Assembly (NCBI GenBank): GCA_000310025.1 | Contig: FN648677.1 | Span: 42,623 to 77,499 of the forward strand | DNA length: 34,877 bases | Source: Ectocarpus siliculosus | Taxonomy: Eukaryota; Sar; Phaeophyceae; Ectocarpales; Ectocarpaceae | Direction: 5' to 3' | Shown: piece by piece, positions 1 to 9,679 of the stretch | Position numbering within the stretch: position 1 is the first letter of the stretch | How the letters are laid out: each line of letters starts with the position of its first letter | The notes under the pieces: generated by a model | Database searches by the model: none | What the model was told of the DNA's origin: nothing | What the model saw: only the letters and a program-made list of their open reading frames with translations | Translations under genes and position numbers: made by a program

Positions 1-24
1 GGGGGGGGGGGGCGCCGGGGGGGG
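1..24. other. G-homopolymer window edge
   Basis: The first 24 bases are almost only G, interrupted once by CGCC. No function can be read from this. It may be a real G tract or an assembly edge of low base quality. Confidence 0.6.
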
Positions 25-1640
25 TAGAGAACAACGAGCCACAGTTAGAGAGATGTACTGTAGCTTTTTGCTGTTGTTATAGCATTTTTGATGAAGAGCG
101 GCCCAATTGTTTTTTTTGCAAGAAAAAGCTGTTTAGAGGGATCGTGATGTGCATGTACGTACGTGAAAAAACAAAAAATCGTGCACAGGGGGGCCATTTC
201 GCAGCGAGTGTGTCCGGCCGTGTCTGTGTGCCGATAAATACACAGGAGACTCGAGTTCATTGCGCCATCTAGGCACAAAATTGAAAATTCAAGAGTGGTG
301 CACAAAAAAGTAGAATTTTGCCCGAGCTGTCACAACTGCTTCCAGCTCAATCCGTGCTCGGTGCATCGAGCTAGCACAGCATCTGCGGCGAAATTGAAGT
401 AGAGAACCAAGCGTCCTCGCCCAAAATCACAGGCAGGCGTGATTGTTTTTGGTTCCGCCGGTCGGTGTGCTCAGCAGCAGGTGCTGCTCCTGTGCCAAAA
501 CACACACGCTACACAGAGACAGGGCTGATGGACATGGGGGGCGGGAGACACACACACACCACCGGAAGAGCAAGGCGGGAGGGTGTGCCCTGTACTCTAC
601 AGCTGTTTGCTATCGGCGGAGGAAGCGAGAGGAGACGAGAAGAAGCGTTGGTTGTGTTGTGCGTTTCGCGAGCGGCAGCGTTTTTGTCATAAGTGGGAGA
701 GGACAAGATGCACACCAACACGCGGCTAGACACCACTATTGATGATCAATGTGTAAACCTCTCCATACTTTTGTGCGAGGGCCTGGGGTGCCGCCTGTCC
801 CTTCTGTGTGCTAGTCTGACCACAAATCACACGCTTTGGAGTTGTCTACAGTGCATAGATCAAAGCTCCAACCAGAGAGAAGAACAAACAGAGAAAGTTT
901 TTTCTTGGGCTGCGATGTATGTAGCTGATGATCACACACACACCCCTTCTCTGGTTGGTGTGGTATAAACGAGCATTTTGTAGCAACGCACGAGCCTACT
1001 AGGTACGTTCTCCAACAACAAAGCTATTCCACATTACCCTCTTGTATGACCCGAGTCGACATACACACGTGACAATCTTTTCGTAGGTGTGTGAGGACAG
1101 ACGCCCGTAAACACACAATAGTACATCAGAGCGTGGCCGACGGTTCGTACAGCCGTGGTATAGCTTACTACCTTATCGGCGGGCGAAATGAAGGTTCGGG
1201 GGCGATAGCGCCTCCCGCATGGAACAAAATGTTGCCGACCTTCCCAACGTAAGGGTGGACGCGCGCGTTTTGACCACGCTTATGGGTCTGATGTCAACCT
1301 ATTGGGAGGGTGAAAAAAATCTACAGCACTAGTCTACCGCCGTACGGGGCCGGAGGTAGGCAGTAGTAACCTGTTGAATTTTGCGTGCTGTTGTCCGGAA
1401 TTTTGAGTGTAGGACTGGGTATTTACGAAATGTCATGCAACACACAGGCGCCCACTCTGTAAGAGTCGTTCTTGGACTCCACAACACGTTCGCTTCTATG
1501 TTGCTGAGTGAGGGGATGCAGGGGAAAATGCCAGAGATTCCCTTCCCGCAATAGTAGAAGTGCATGGGAGACCACACACGATTTTCGACTAAAGTACAAC
1601 ACCTATGATACAAACACACATGCACCGACCTCCCACTCCT
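25..1640. other. Anonymous DNA without recognisable gene
   Basis: I see no supported gene here. Open frames are short, overlap on both strands and show no known motif. The stretch holds short CA/GT-rich runs, for example near 548-560 and 932-946. Its right end abuts the downstream side of the Harbinger-like transposase relic. I looked there for the missing DDE catalytic part of that gene and did not find it. Confidence 0.5.
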
Positions 1641-1648
1641 TCGCTTAC

Positions 1649-2499
1649 CGGGAGCACTCCTCTGGTGTCTGGGGAAAAAAGAACGGCCCAACCGTCGGCG
1701 TGTTGTTGATGGCGTCCACCACTTGCCACATGATGTGGAAGACGGACTCCTTCGAAATGCCGAACAGCAAGCCGACATCGATGTATGACGCCCCTGCGAA
1801 CATGCACAGCGCAACTGCCAGCCGAATTTTCACCGGCACAGCTCCACTGCTCGCGCGCAACCCTGCACCACGCGACCAACAAGAATACAAGCATGGATGT
1901 ACCGGTAAATTCGAAGCCCAAGCACTTGTCAGGCGCATCGCCGGACGGACATCAGCGCACATGCCATCTCCAAGGCGTCTCCTGCGCTGCTGATGTCCCT
2001 GGCGGTGCCAATTCATCTTTCGGACATCAGCGGTGAGCAGCAAATACAAGTGCAAACCGGCGGCTGCGCTCGCGACGGCAAGACAACCCTGACGAAACCT
2101 AACCCTACTCGCTCTTCCTCACACGCGGACGCACCCTGTGTGGGTATATCTCTTACTTGCGTAGAAGTCGTTGCGCTCGAGGATGGGTCGTAAACGTTCC
2201 GCGAGCTTGTCGAAGCTGTGCTCCTCCATCCTGTACATGCGTCGGAACAGCTTCCTGTGCCTCACATCATCTAAGTGCTCGTCCCAAACCAGCCGTCACG
2301 GCTCGTGGATACGTTGCCGCGTCTTGGGTGTTAGGCGCTGAACGACAGTCGATGTGGCGACAGTCAGCACTAGCACAATCGCCGCTATTGCTTCGAGCTT
2401 GTCGAGGACGTCCCGGGTGTGTGTTGGCCGAGCGCGTGCCCGTGGGCGAAGGGAGCCACTACATTCTGTAGCCGCGCCGCGCTTTCTACGGTCGCCCAT
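1649..2499 (-). pseudogene. PIF/Harbinger-like transposase, N-terminal part, spliced and broken
   Basis: Two minus-strand exons join in phase. Exon 1 (2499-2157) starts at an ATG. After an in-frame TGA (2298-2296) it encodes a helical stretch of the type RRMYRMEEHSFDKLAERLRP, typical of the segment before the DDE domain in HARBI1-like (DDE_Tnp_4) transposases. It ends at a GTAAGA donor. A 294-base intron (2156-1863) ends in GTGCAG. Exon 2 (1862-1649) encodes VPVKIRLAVALCMFAGASY, then LFGISKESVFHIMWQVVDAI and FPQTPEEC, which is the helix-turn-helix-like region of the family. A second donor (GTAAGCG) follows at 1648. The one base left at the end of exon 1 completes a codon with the first two bases of exon 2, which supports the splice. 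The catalytic DDE domain expected further downstream was not found, and the TGA interrupts the N-terminus, so this is a relic. Family assignment rests on recalled motif similarity. Confidence 0.72.
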
Positions 2500-2611
2500 G
2501 CCCCAAACACAACCCTAGCTGGTTTCCTATGGTAAGGGGCACTCGTGTTGTAGACGTCGCTGGTGAGGGGCACTCGTGTTGCAGCCGTCGCAGCCCGCGC
2601 GTGCGTCTGTA

Positions 2612-2794
2612 AGGGTGATTTGGAAAGTGCTCCAAAAAGGCTTCCAAAATTTGGAAGCTAGTGGCTCCAAATTTTCGGGCCCGACTTCGTTCCAAATTTA
2701 TGTCAAAAATTTGGAACGGTGGGTTCCAAATTTTTGGAGCTTTTTTGGAGATTTGTACAAAATTTGGATTTTTGGACATCGATTAAAACGGCCC
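2612..2794. repeat. Subterminal TTCCAAA/TTTGGAA inverted repeats
   Basis: Within 180 bases the heptamers TTTGGAA and TTCCAAA and their near variants recur many times in both orientations, for example CTTCCAAAATTTGGAAG near 2641-2657. They lie between the inferred transposon end and the transposase start. In Harbinger and hAT elements such motifs are commonly binding sites for the element's own protein; that role is inferred here. Confidence 0.55.
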
Positions 2795-2797
2795 TAA

Positions 2798-3505
2798 GCC
2801 TCATCAGCTTGCCACAACGTTCGACGATAGGGGGTATCCGTTGTGCCGCCGTTCCAACAACGACAGCGACATCGTCCAATACGTGTTCGTATAGATGGAA
2901 TTTTTCCGGTTTCTTCCGTTCCAATCGACATACGACGTCTTTGTATACCGGGGGGGCGTAACCCCCTCGCTTATCGTCAGATTGCTGTATTTTACCTTGG
3001 GACTCGCGCGTGTACCGTGCGTCGTGGGTCGAACAGACGATGGTGAAGCGACAGATAGCTCACTTGCGCTTCACGTTCGTCTTCATTACCTCATAATACC
3101 AACTACTTCGTTCCTATCATTAAGTGCACCACATGCTCTACACCTAACTAATCGGCAACGGAGCAATGAGCGTCATGTCCGTCTCAACGGACTCTCACAT
3201 CTTTGGCCGGTGCCAACCTCCTTATGTGCGGAGTTTGTTTATTATATTTCTCTCCTTGCCTTCATCATCCACAACACATATCTTCGGTTTGCGCCTTCCT
3301 ATTCCCAATCGACCTACAGATCTATCATGAGGAGCCGCGGACCGCTAACCGCGACCTTCTTTTCTGTGACATTACCCTTTTCCAACCATCTCCCTGTACA
3401 GTCGCCCTCGCGCAGAACCCGCCTACTTACTAAGACGATCTGTTTTCTTCTGCCCCTGTGTCCGGCCTCGAACTTTGAATCCCTTTTGTGTCCCTCACGT
3501 TTCCA
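2798..3505. other. Anonymous DNA
   Basis: No gene is supported. A 248-codon plus-strand open frame crosses this stretch (2895-3641) but shows no domain, and its 3' end is made of a dispersed repeat. A small G5/C5 hairpin lies near 2951-2967. Confidence 0.4.
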
Positions 3506-3682
3506 CCCCGACCCCGAGTTAAAAAAGAAAGATCCACAGAACTCGGGGACCAAAAGTGTCTCGGGTCTTGATCGTTTTCAGAAAACCAGACCCCGACTTG
3601 GAGTTCAGTGTGCAGCAAAACAACGAATAGATAGGCTGTGAACGAGGTGGCGTTGGTTTGCAACTGGGTAGAGATGTGTACA
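3506..3682 (+). repeat. Dispersed repeat family A, copy 1
   Basis: This 177-base stretch matches the reverse complement of 18934-19110 along its whole length, by eye at roughly 75-80%. Both start with CCCCGACCCCGAGTTA, pass through GATCCACAGAACTC and end near GAGATGTG. One frame keeps protein-level similarity between the copies (PQNSGT, GLDR, RPR, GV.C), but that is expected from nucleotide similarity alone. The repeat class is unknown. Confidence 0.75.
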
Positions 3683-4076
3683 TGGTGTGCGGGTGTGGAG
3701 ACTCTTCTTCCTCGTGCCGCGTGAGAACTAGGCACGAGCGCGACAGCAAAAGCAGCAGCCGTACAGCATCTGTGCCGTCGTGAGTACACCACCTTTCGGA
3801 TACTCGGGTTGCGGTTTGCTCAACTCGTTTTTTTTTGTTTTGTTTGGTCTTCACTTCAAATCAGCGATCACAGCACTAGTGCCGTTTATTCAAACCCGTG
3901 GTCACAAAGAAGAGCCCCTCTCTACTCTCCCCTCCTGCGGTACTTTGCCTTCGATTTCTAATGCGAGAAGAGTTCGGCATTCTCTTCCCTCTGTGTACAC
4001 ACGAACTAGGTCTATCCACTAGGCCATGAGCGGAAGCGAGAGAAAAACTCACTTTGCAAGAAAAGCTCGCTTACGC

Positions 4077-4146
4077 CAGGAGTCGAACCCCTGACCTGAC
4101 TTCTGGGTGGTTTCGAGGTTACCAGCTAGACCACCGGGACGACCGG
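4077..4146 (-). repeat. tRNA-like relic 1, possible tRNA-derived SINE head
   Basis: On the minus strand a box-A-like stretch (TGGTCTAGCTGGTAACC) is followed about 35 bases on by a box-B-like stretch (GGGTTCGACTCC), the spacing of a pol III tRNA promoter. The acceptor and anticodon arms do not pair well, so a working tRNA is unlikely. A related sequence stands at 5556-5620. Shared core: GGTAACCTCGAAAC. Confidence 0.4.
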
Positions 4147-4269
4147 CTGCAGTATTGATTCAGTTTTGATAAATGAAACGTCCAGTGTTATGACCCCGAC
4201 TTCAGCGTGCTGGAACTGCAGGGGGGAAATACAAAATATATGACAAATTCATCATTACATTCAATCAAA

Positions 4270-4316
4270 CAGAGGGTTCTGTCGATCTTTGTGTTCTAAC
4301 TCGGGGTCAGGGCGGG
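4270..4316 (-). repeat. Dispersed repeat family A, end fragment
   Basis: About 45 bases match the first part of family A copy 1 in inverted orientation: GACCCCGAGTTA, then a GATC.ACAGAAC segment. Together with 3506-3547 it makes an inverted pair about 800 bases apart. This could be two fragments or the ends of one foldback-type element. Confidence 0.5.
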
Positions 4317-5555
4317 AATTCGGGGCTCGATAGCGGAAACACCAGCAGGCACACACGATATCAATATTGCAATGACGCAATTCCGCCGTCGACGTCTCAA
4401 CAACCGCGATTCAAGTTGCCGCGCACTCTCACCGATGAACACTTTCAACACTTTCGCATATTGAGTGGGGACACCATCACCACGACGACATCTGCGGAGC
4501 AGAAGGCAGAAAGGGGGAGCAATATGCGATATATTCCACGAGCTCAGGAAGACCAACAACAAGTTCCCTGGTGCAAGAAGCAAGAACGACCAAAATGGCC
4601 CGGAACCCAAACACTTATCTCTGGAACCATAAGGAACACCATGCACAGCGAAACAAGAAGGTTGTAGCCAAGCAACGAGATGATGAAGAAATGGAGAGAA
4701 TTTCCCGTGTTGGACGCGATCGTCTGACTACTGTAGAGGGTGGCACAAATATGTCCGACATACCTGCACCACGACTCCATCTCGAACCGCGATTACGCCT
4801 CCGTCTTCCGTGGTACTTGTCATACCCAGCCCAGTTCCAGCCTGTTGGAGTTGTTGTGAGCGGCTTCTTTCAAGCAAACATATAGGTATGGGCGAACGGC
4901 AATTACTGCACCAGGAGCAAATTCCATATGAGTCCTCCCTGCCTTCAACTCTTTCCGATCCATTGCGGCATTTGAATACGTACACCTCACTAAGGAAACC
5001 GCCTTGCGGGCTCTCGACCCTGGGTAAGCAGAGATAAACCACAGGGAAACACCAGTCCATGCTGAGTTTGGGAGAGGCGAACAGGCAACCATGGTGGCCC
5101 CAAACTCAAGCACTGTCCACATATAATCAGAGGCCGCGATATTGTCGGTATATTTTTTGACGATGGCAATCGCTTGCACTTACCGTAAACATTGGAAGCA
5201 TGGTGGCTCCCAACAGTTTCCATATGTTTGCCCACATCATCACAGGAGTGAGTGTCGCGTGCTCTTGAAACCTTGCTTCAGAAACCGCTGTGATGTCAAA
5301 TGAAGAACGCAAAGTGTGGTAGTACATAAAAAAACTGTACAGAAAACAAACTTCTTTTCTCTCACACAAGTCCGGAATATCAGGCGCAATTTGGCACACC
5401 AAAAGCACCGTGGAAAACATATCTCGAGTCTGGGAGCCCACAGAAATCCCTCTGCCACCTATGTGTGAGGCGAGAAGAAATGGGTCAGCCCCTTACCTCT
5501 CCTTGCTTGCTCACGGACGAGCGTGTGCCACTATGGCCGACACTAATTACGAGAC
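4317..5555. other. Anonymous DNA
   Basis: Several overlapping minus-strand open frames (4296-5458) contain hydrophobic runs. A good-looking donor (ACG|GTAAGTGC) stands at 5184 on the minus strand. I cannot join them into a recognisable protein. A decayed or multi-exon host gene is possible but not supported. Confidence 0.3.
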
Positions 5556-5620
5556 GCGAACCCAACATCCCCAGATTGTTTCGAGGTTACCGTCTGGACC
5601 ACGGGGGCGACAGAGTGGCA
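5556..5620 (-). repeat. tRNA-like relic 2, possible tRNA-derived SINE head
   Basis: Minus strand: GTCGCCCCCGTGGTCCAGAC, then GGTAACCTCGAAAC, then GGGTTCGCGTCTC. This parallels the relic at 4077-4146, with box-A-like and box-B-like parts at the same spacing. The anticodon stem pairs poorly. Two related copies 1.5 kb apart on the same strand fit a SINE or a duplicated tRNA relic better than a functional tRNA gene. Confidence 0.35.
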
Positions 5621-8600
5621 ATTTGCGCCACATGAAAAGTTCAATACTCTTGGCAATGACAAACAGCACTTAGGTGATCATAGTCTGCGGTAGCCACTAG
5701 CGAAGAACCTAGTGTTAGGCGTGACATCTAGAACGATGCGTCTGTTCGTGAGGTGGATTATGTCATCCTTACGAATGCTACTGCGGTAGTACTCATGTGT
5801 GGTTTTGAGCTACATATGCAGCTGCGCAAGTGCGTGGCCGTCCATCGGTCATTTGGATCTTCGGGGTACCGGAGGTAGCAGAATCTTTGGCAAGTTGTCG
5901 CACGTTCCGCTCTGTCGTGTGTTCGAAGTTCCGAATGTGTCTTGCGATTGTTGCTCGCGTGCTTCGGTGTTTGTTATGCACCCGGGTGCCCACTCTCTCC
6001 CGTTGCTTGTGTCTACGAGGACGACCAATAAAACGACTTCACCATATTTTCACATTGTCAACCGGGGCATGCTCATCGAGCAGCATTCGGCTTGGGGTCA
6101 ATCAACACTGTAGAGGTTTGTGGCGTTAACGTCATAGTCTTGGCTTAGGGGCCAATCCACAGCGTCTAGACTCATACGGTAAGTGAAGCAGAACCATGGC
6201 AGCCGGAATCGCATGTGGAAGTACTGGTGAAGGGTATGGGCATGGTGCACCAAATTAAGCTTTCCTCGTACAATAGCGGGGTGGGGACCGCAGGGCAAAC
6301 GGAATAAAAAAACAACAACGACAGCAAATTGACTGGGCTTGTAATAATTATCTGCAGCCTGGGGCCAGGTCTGCGGTACTGCATTGATTGCCAGGGATTG
6401 TCAGATCCCCGCGCACTCGCAGGGAGGTGTGCCGTATTCTTGGGGGTATGAACGCAGAACTGAAGGCATACTTGTTGATTTGTTGACGGCGCCTCTTCTA
6501 CGCAATTTCCCGCAATGCACGACGCAGCGTGATTCATCGTAGGGAGCAACCAGTGGTCGAAATCCGAGAAACAAGTGGACTATGCACACAATCATGCATT
6601 TTTCTCCAGCTGGACGACATGTCAAGTCATATCTGAGGCAAGAAGATGCGCATCAACAAGTGCCATGTCGTGATCGAACCGCGAGGAAGTACGCAACGAA
6701 GAGGACACCAATGGCTTCCAGCATACCCTACTGCGCCCTTACACCCGGATGTACAAACCTCGGTCGCACCTTGACCTATGCCCCGCTAACGCTTGTCTAA
6801 TAGCGCGCGTATTTCAGTGTTCCGGACCCCCAAGTAAAGAGGACAAGGAAGGCACACTTCCGAAATCTGGAAGCGCGAAATCTGGAAGCGCGGCTACCCC
6901 TATCTCCCCCACCCCTTATTTTTCGGGCGCTTAGGTCGAATTGTTCAAGGCGTATTTTGTAGAGGATTTCATAACGGTACAGTAAGTCCATATTTCTCAT
7001 GGTTCAGGCTCTAGTATCGTAGTATGAATCCCGGATACTAAGACGTGTGTATGGGATATTGTGTATTCCAACACGAAACGCCTTCTAGTCGGTTTATTCT
7101 TCGGGCGAAGCATCGCCCCCCCCGCCCCCGGTGGGCGGGGGGGCATAATAAGGTAGAAGAAGTCGGGTAGATGTGCGAGAACGGTCGACGTGTTGCTGCG
7201 CGTCTAGGTTCGATACGATCGTCGATCTTTTTCGACCACGACGAATAGAAGTACTGTAGTGAGAAAGATAGGAGAGAGATAAAGGTGACCCAAGAAGAGA
7301 CGGAATATATGTCAAGGAATGACGTCGTGCCATGGGAATGAAGGGGCCGAAGGGAAGAGTCAGTAATCTGTGTCATGGGGCTATCGTGGGACCCGTCGTA
7401 TAGCCAAATTGGCTTGGTGCAGGCCATGGGTGGTTTGGGAAATTTCTCAGCTGCCCCAGCATGCCAGACGCTGGTGGGCGGTACATAGCCTTGAATACCC
7501 CACCAAGGCTCCAATCGACACACAAGCACTGGTACAGCCTAGGAGTGTGCGGAACATGCAGACATAGCAAATGGCAGGTCGGATTGTTCCCGTTGGAAAC
7601 ACAGCAACGTCTCGCACACAACAGTAGAAACGCAGCCGCCACGGCCCAACACCCTCGCATGTTGAAACACAACAGACCTGGTGCACACTTGGTCGTCTGG
7701 CTTGGCACTCTCACACGATCATCATAAACAAATAGATTGCCGTACGCCCACAGGTAGGTGCTTCCCCAACAAAATTTTACTTTAGTGCCGTTTGTAGGCC
7801 TTGTGCAAGATGGCGTCGCACGAAGAACGACACTACCACCACGTAGTGAGGAGTACTGCGGAAGACTCCAAAACGCTTTCTTGTTTCAAGTGCCGTTCGT
7901 GTCTGTTTTGTAACGAAAGCGGCGTCACAAGCGTGGACAAGACAGGAGGTGGTACATATGTACAAGTCTCCCCTTCGGAACGTTGGTACATGCCTCTCGG
8001 GGGCGACGCAAGTCACAGAAATGCAACCGAAGAAGCGGTGGTGGTATACAAAAATGTATTTACGCACACAACATACAAACATCTTCACTGAAAGGCATTG
8101 TAGCGAAGGGTAACGTAGTGAAGAGAACTCGGGTAATACAGAATGTCACACGTGTTTGGCGACGGAGGGTCGGGGTATGGCTGGCCGTGGATGGTTATGC
8201 GAAAATTCAAGCCGTACACCTGTGTTGCAGCAATCAACTCGTTATTAGTGGCACATGCATGAGGGTGGGACATGACGGTGAGGGTAGTGCTGAACAGCGC
8301 TGTATGTAGTGGGCTGTGAACCAGCAACCTACTACTGTAAGTGTGGAACACATCCTACATCCGTTGTAAGGATGACCCTTAGATGCCCCGTGCCGTACTA
8401 GTCCCCCGTAACCAATGGTGCTCACGAGCTCCCGTTGCGCCGCAGCACGTGGGATAAAATTAAAGGCATGACAGACATTCACGTTAATAACATAGAACTG
8501 CGACAATCTGGAGCTGTGACGTCGGTCTTGCAGCACACTTAGATTGCTGTACATGGATATGCGAAGAGAAGAAACTTTGGTTTTCTCAGCGCAACCGAGG

Positions 8601-8730
8601 AAACGAAAAAGGATATCTTACAAAAAGGCAGATTGTGCGGATCCTACGGCAGTAGCAGACTAGTCTAGTGAGATTGATTTTTTTTTGCAACGGGCGACTT
8701 CGAGTGTGGAACAGATCTACGTGTAATCGT
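5621..8730. other. Anonymous DNA
   Basis: About 3.1 kb without a supportable gene. Short frames on both strands show no known motif. It contains a direct repeat (CGAAATCTGGAAGCG twice, near 6860-6890) and the GC hairpin at 7115-7144, listed separately. Confidence 0.4.
7115..7144. other. Strong GC hairpin
   Basis: GCCCCCCCCGCCC (7115-7127) and GGGCGGGGGGGC (7133-7144) pair through 12 base pairs with one bulged C around a CCGGT loop. The G-rich arm could also take part in a quadruplex. No gene end lies beside it, so a terminator role is not supported. Confidence 0.7.
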
Positions 8731-9310
8731 TGGGGAAAGCTCCACGGACAGATTCATCCTGATCTGTCATGCCGTGACATGCGTTATTGTAGCTTGAGGT
8801 ACTGGAATCGAAGGTTATCATGCATCGGTGATGATCATGTGGGCTGCGTGCAACCTCTCTGCTATATGGAATTTTTCCGGGAAAAATTGATGATCCAAAC
8901 GTGCGGACGGAAACAGACAATACCGGGGGTAATTGTAGCCGTTTTAAAGCGGCAGATTCGTATTGGAACGGGATATTGGATCTGAGGGAAGTGTCTGCGT
9001 TCAATTTTCGAGAAAAGCTCCACGGTTGGAAGTATCCTGATTTCTCATGTCGTCGCATGTGTTATTGTAGTCTGACGTACTACTGTCCGAAGTTGTCGTG
9101 CTTTGGCGATGGTCATGTGGGCTTCGTGCAGCTTCTCTGCTGTGTGGGAGTTCTGCCGGCAAATATACTTGTTGTATGGTACTGACCGGCGAACGGAAAC
9201 AGAACAATACCGGGGTGTATGAACCGTTCACAAAGAGGCAGATTCATATTGGAACGGAATATTGCAAGTGAGGAGAAGGGCGGCGTGTGTTCATTCGGAA
9301 AAGCTCCACG
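8731..9310 (+). repeat. Two-copy tandem repeat, ~280-bp unit
   Basis: The motif AAAGCTCCACGG recurs at 8736, 9014 and 9300, giving spacings of 278 and 286 bases. Other landmarks recur in order in units 1 and 2: a TGTTATTGTAG/CGTTATTGTAG segment, GATGATCATGTGGGC/GATGGTCATGTGGGC, and GCGGACGGAAACAGA/GCGAACGGAAACAGA. A third unit begins and decays after about 9320. The units are clearly diverged. No protein is recognised in either. Confidence 0.75.
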
Positions 9311-9482
9311 GATGTGCCTTCAGGTCTTATGCCATCAAAGTACGACTGCCTGTTTGCATTTTTTCAGAATTGACACCCCGTAAAAAAGAGCCAGTTTCGG
9401 CGGCTTTCGGTGGCGATAACTGGCGCCGGGTCCATCAGACGAGCCTCGGGCACGGTCGATAGTACACCGGCGGGTGTCCTCG

Positions 9483-9668
9483 TGTTTGGGTGCGGTAGCC
9501 CGTCAGAGGCCGAAAGAGAAAGAAGGTTGACTCAAGACCTTGTTGCTTAAAGAGTGAGAGACATGCGGTAGGCAACACCATCGCCATGCAGCATGCCAAT
9601 CAACACGTTTCATCCGCGTACCCCCCAGAGGCCCCATAGACAGTATATTCTGCCGAGCACCCCAAACA
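9483..9668 (-). repeat. 3' LTR of the minus-strand copia derivative
   Basis: This 186-bp copy of the repeat at 13369-13554 differs at about 6 positions. It ends in the TGTTTGGG/CCCAAACA inverted termini. A polypurine tract lies directly inside it, which identifies it as the 3' LTR. Confidence 0.93.
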
Positions 9669-9679
9669 GCCCCCCTGCT
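9669..9679 (-). promoter_or_regulatory. Polypurine tract (second-strand primer)
   Basis: The minus strand reads AGCAGGGGGGC directly against the 3' LTR start. The same sequence abuts the 3' LTR of the plus-strand element (26822-26832). This is the expected place and composition for the plus-strand DNA primer in copia reverse transcription. Confidence 0.8.

Larger units (their letters stand above)
1649..2797 (-). mobile_element. Truncated PIF/Harbinger-like DNA transposon
   Basis: Upstream of the transposase relic, the minus strand reads TTA followed by GGGCCGTTTTAATCGATG (TTA at 2797-2795, terminus from 2794). Harbinger elements duplicate a 3-bp TWA target, and many begin GGGCC, so this is a good candidate for the 5' end. 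Subterminal TTTGGAA/TTCCAAA repeats follow, then the gene. I could not find a matching inverted terminus on the low-coordinate side, so the element appears to have lost its 3' half. The true left boundary is therefore unknown. Confidence 0.5.

Noticed and set aside
2895-3641. 248-codon plus-strand open frame
   Set aside because: No domain, signal or family feature was found, and its last ~45 codons are the family A dispersed repeat.
4077-4146. Functional tRNA gene
   Set aside because: Promoter-like boxes are present, but the acceptor, anticodon and full T stems do not pair.
4544-5458. Possible multi-exon host gene on the minus strand
   Set aside because: Hydrophobic segments and one good donor (near 5184) are present, but no acceptor gives a recognisable joined protein. 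Evidence is too thin to list as a gene.
7801-8091. 96-codon plus-strand frame with several Cys
   Set aside because: The spacing of Cys does not match a zinc-finger pattern I recognise, and an equally long frame lies opposite.
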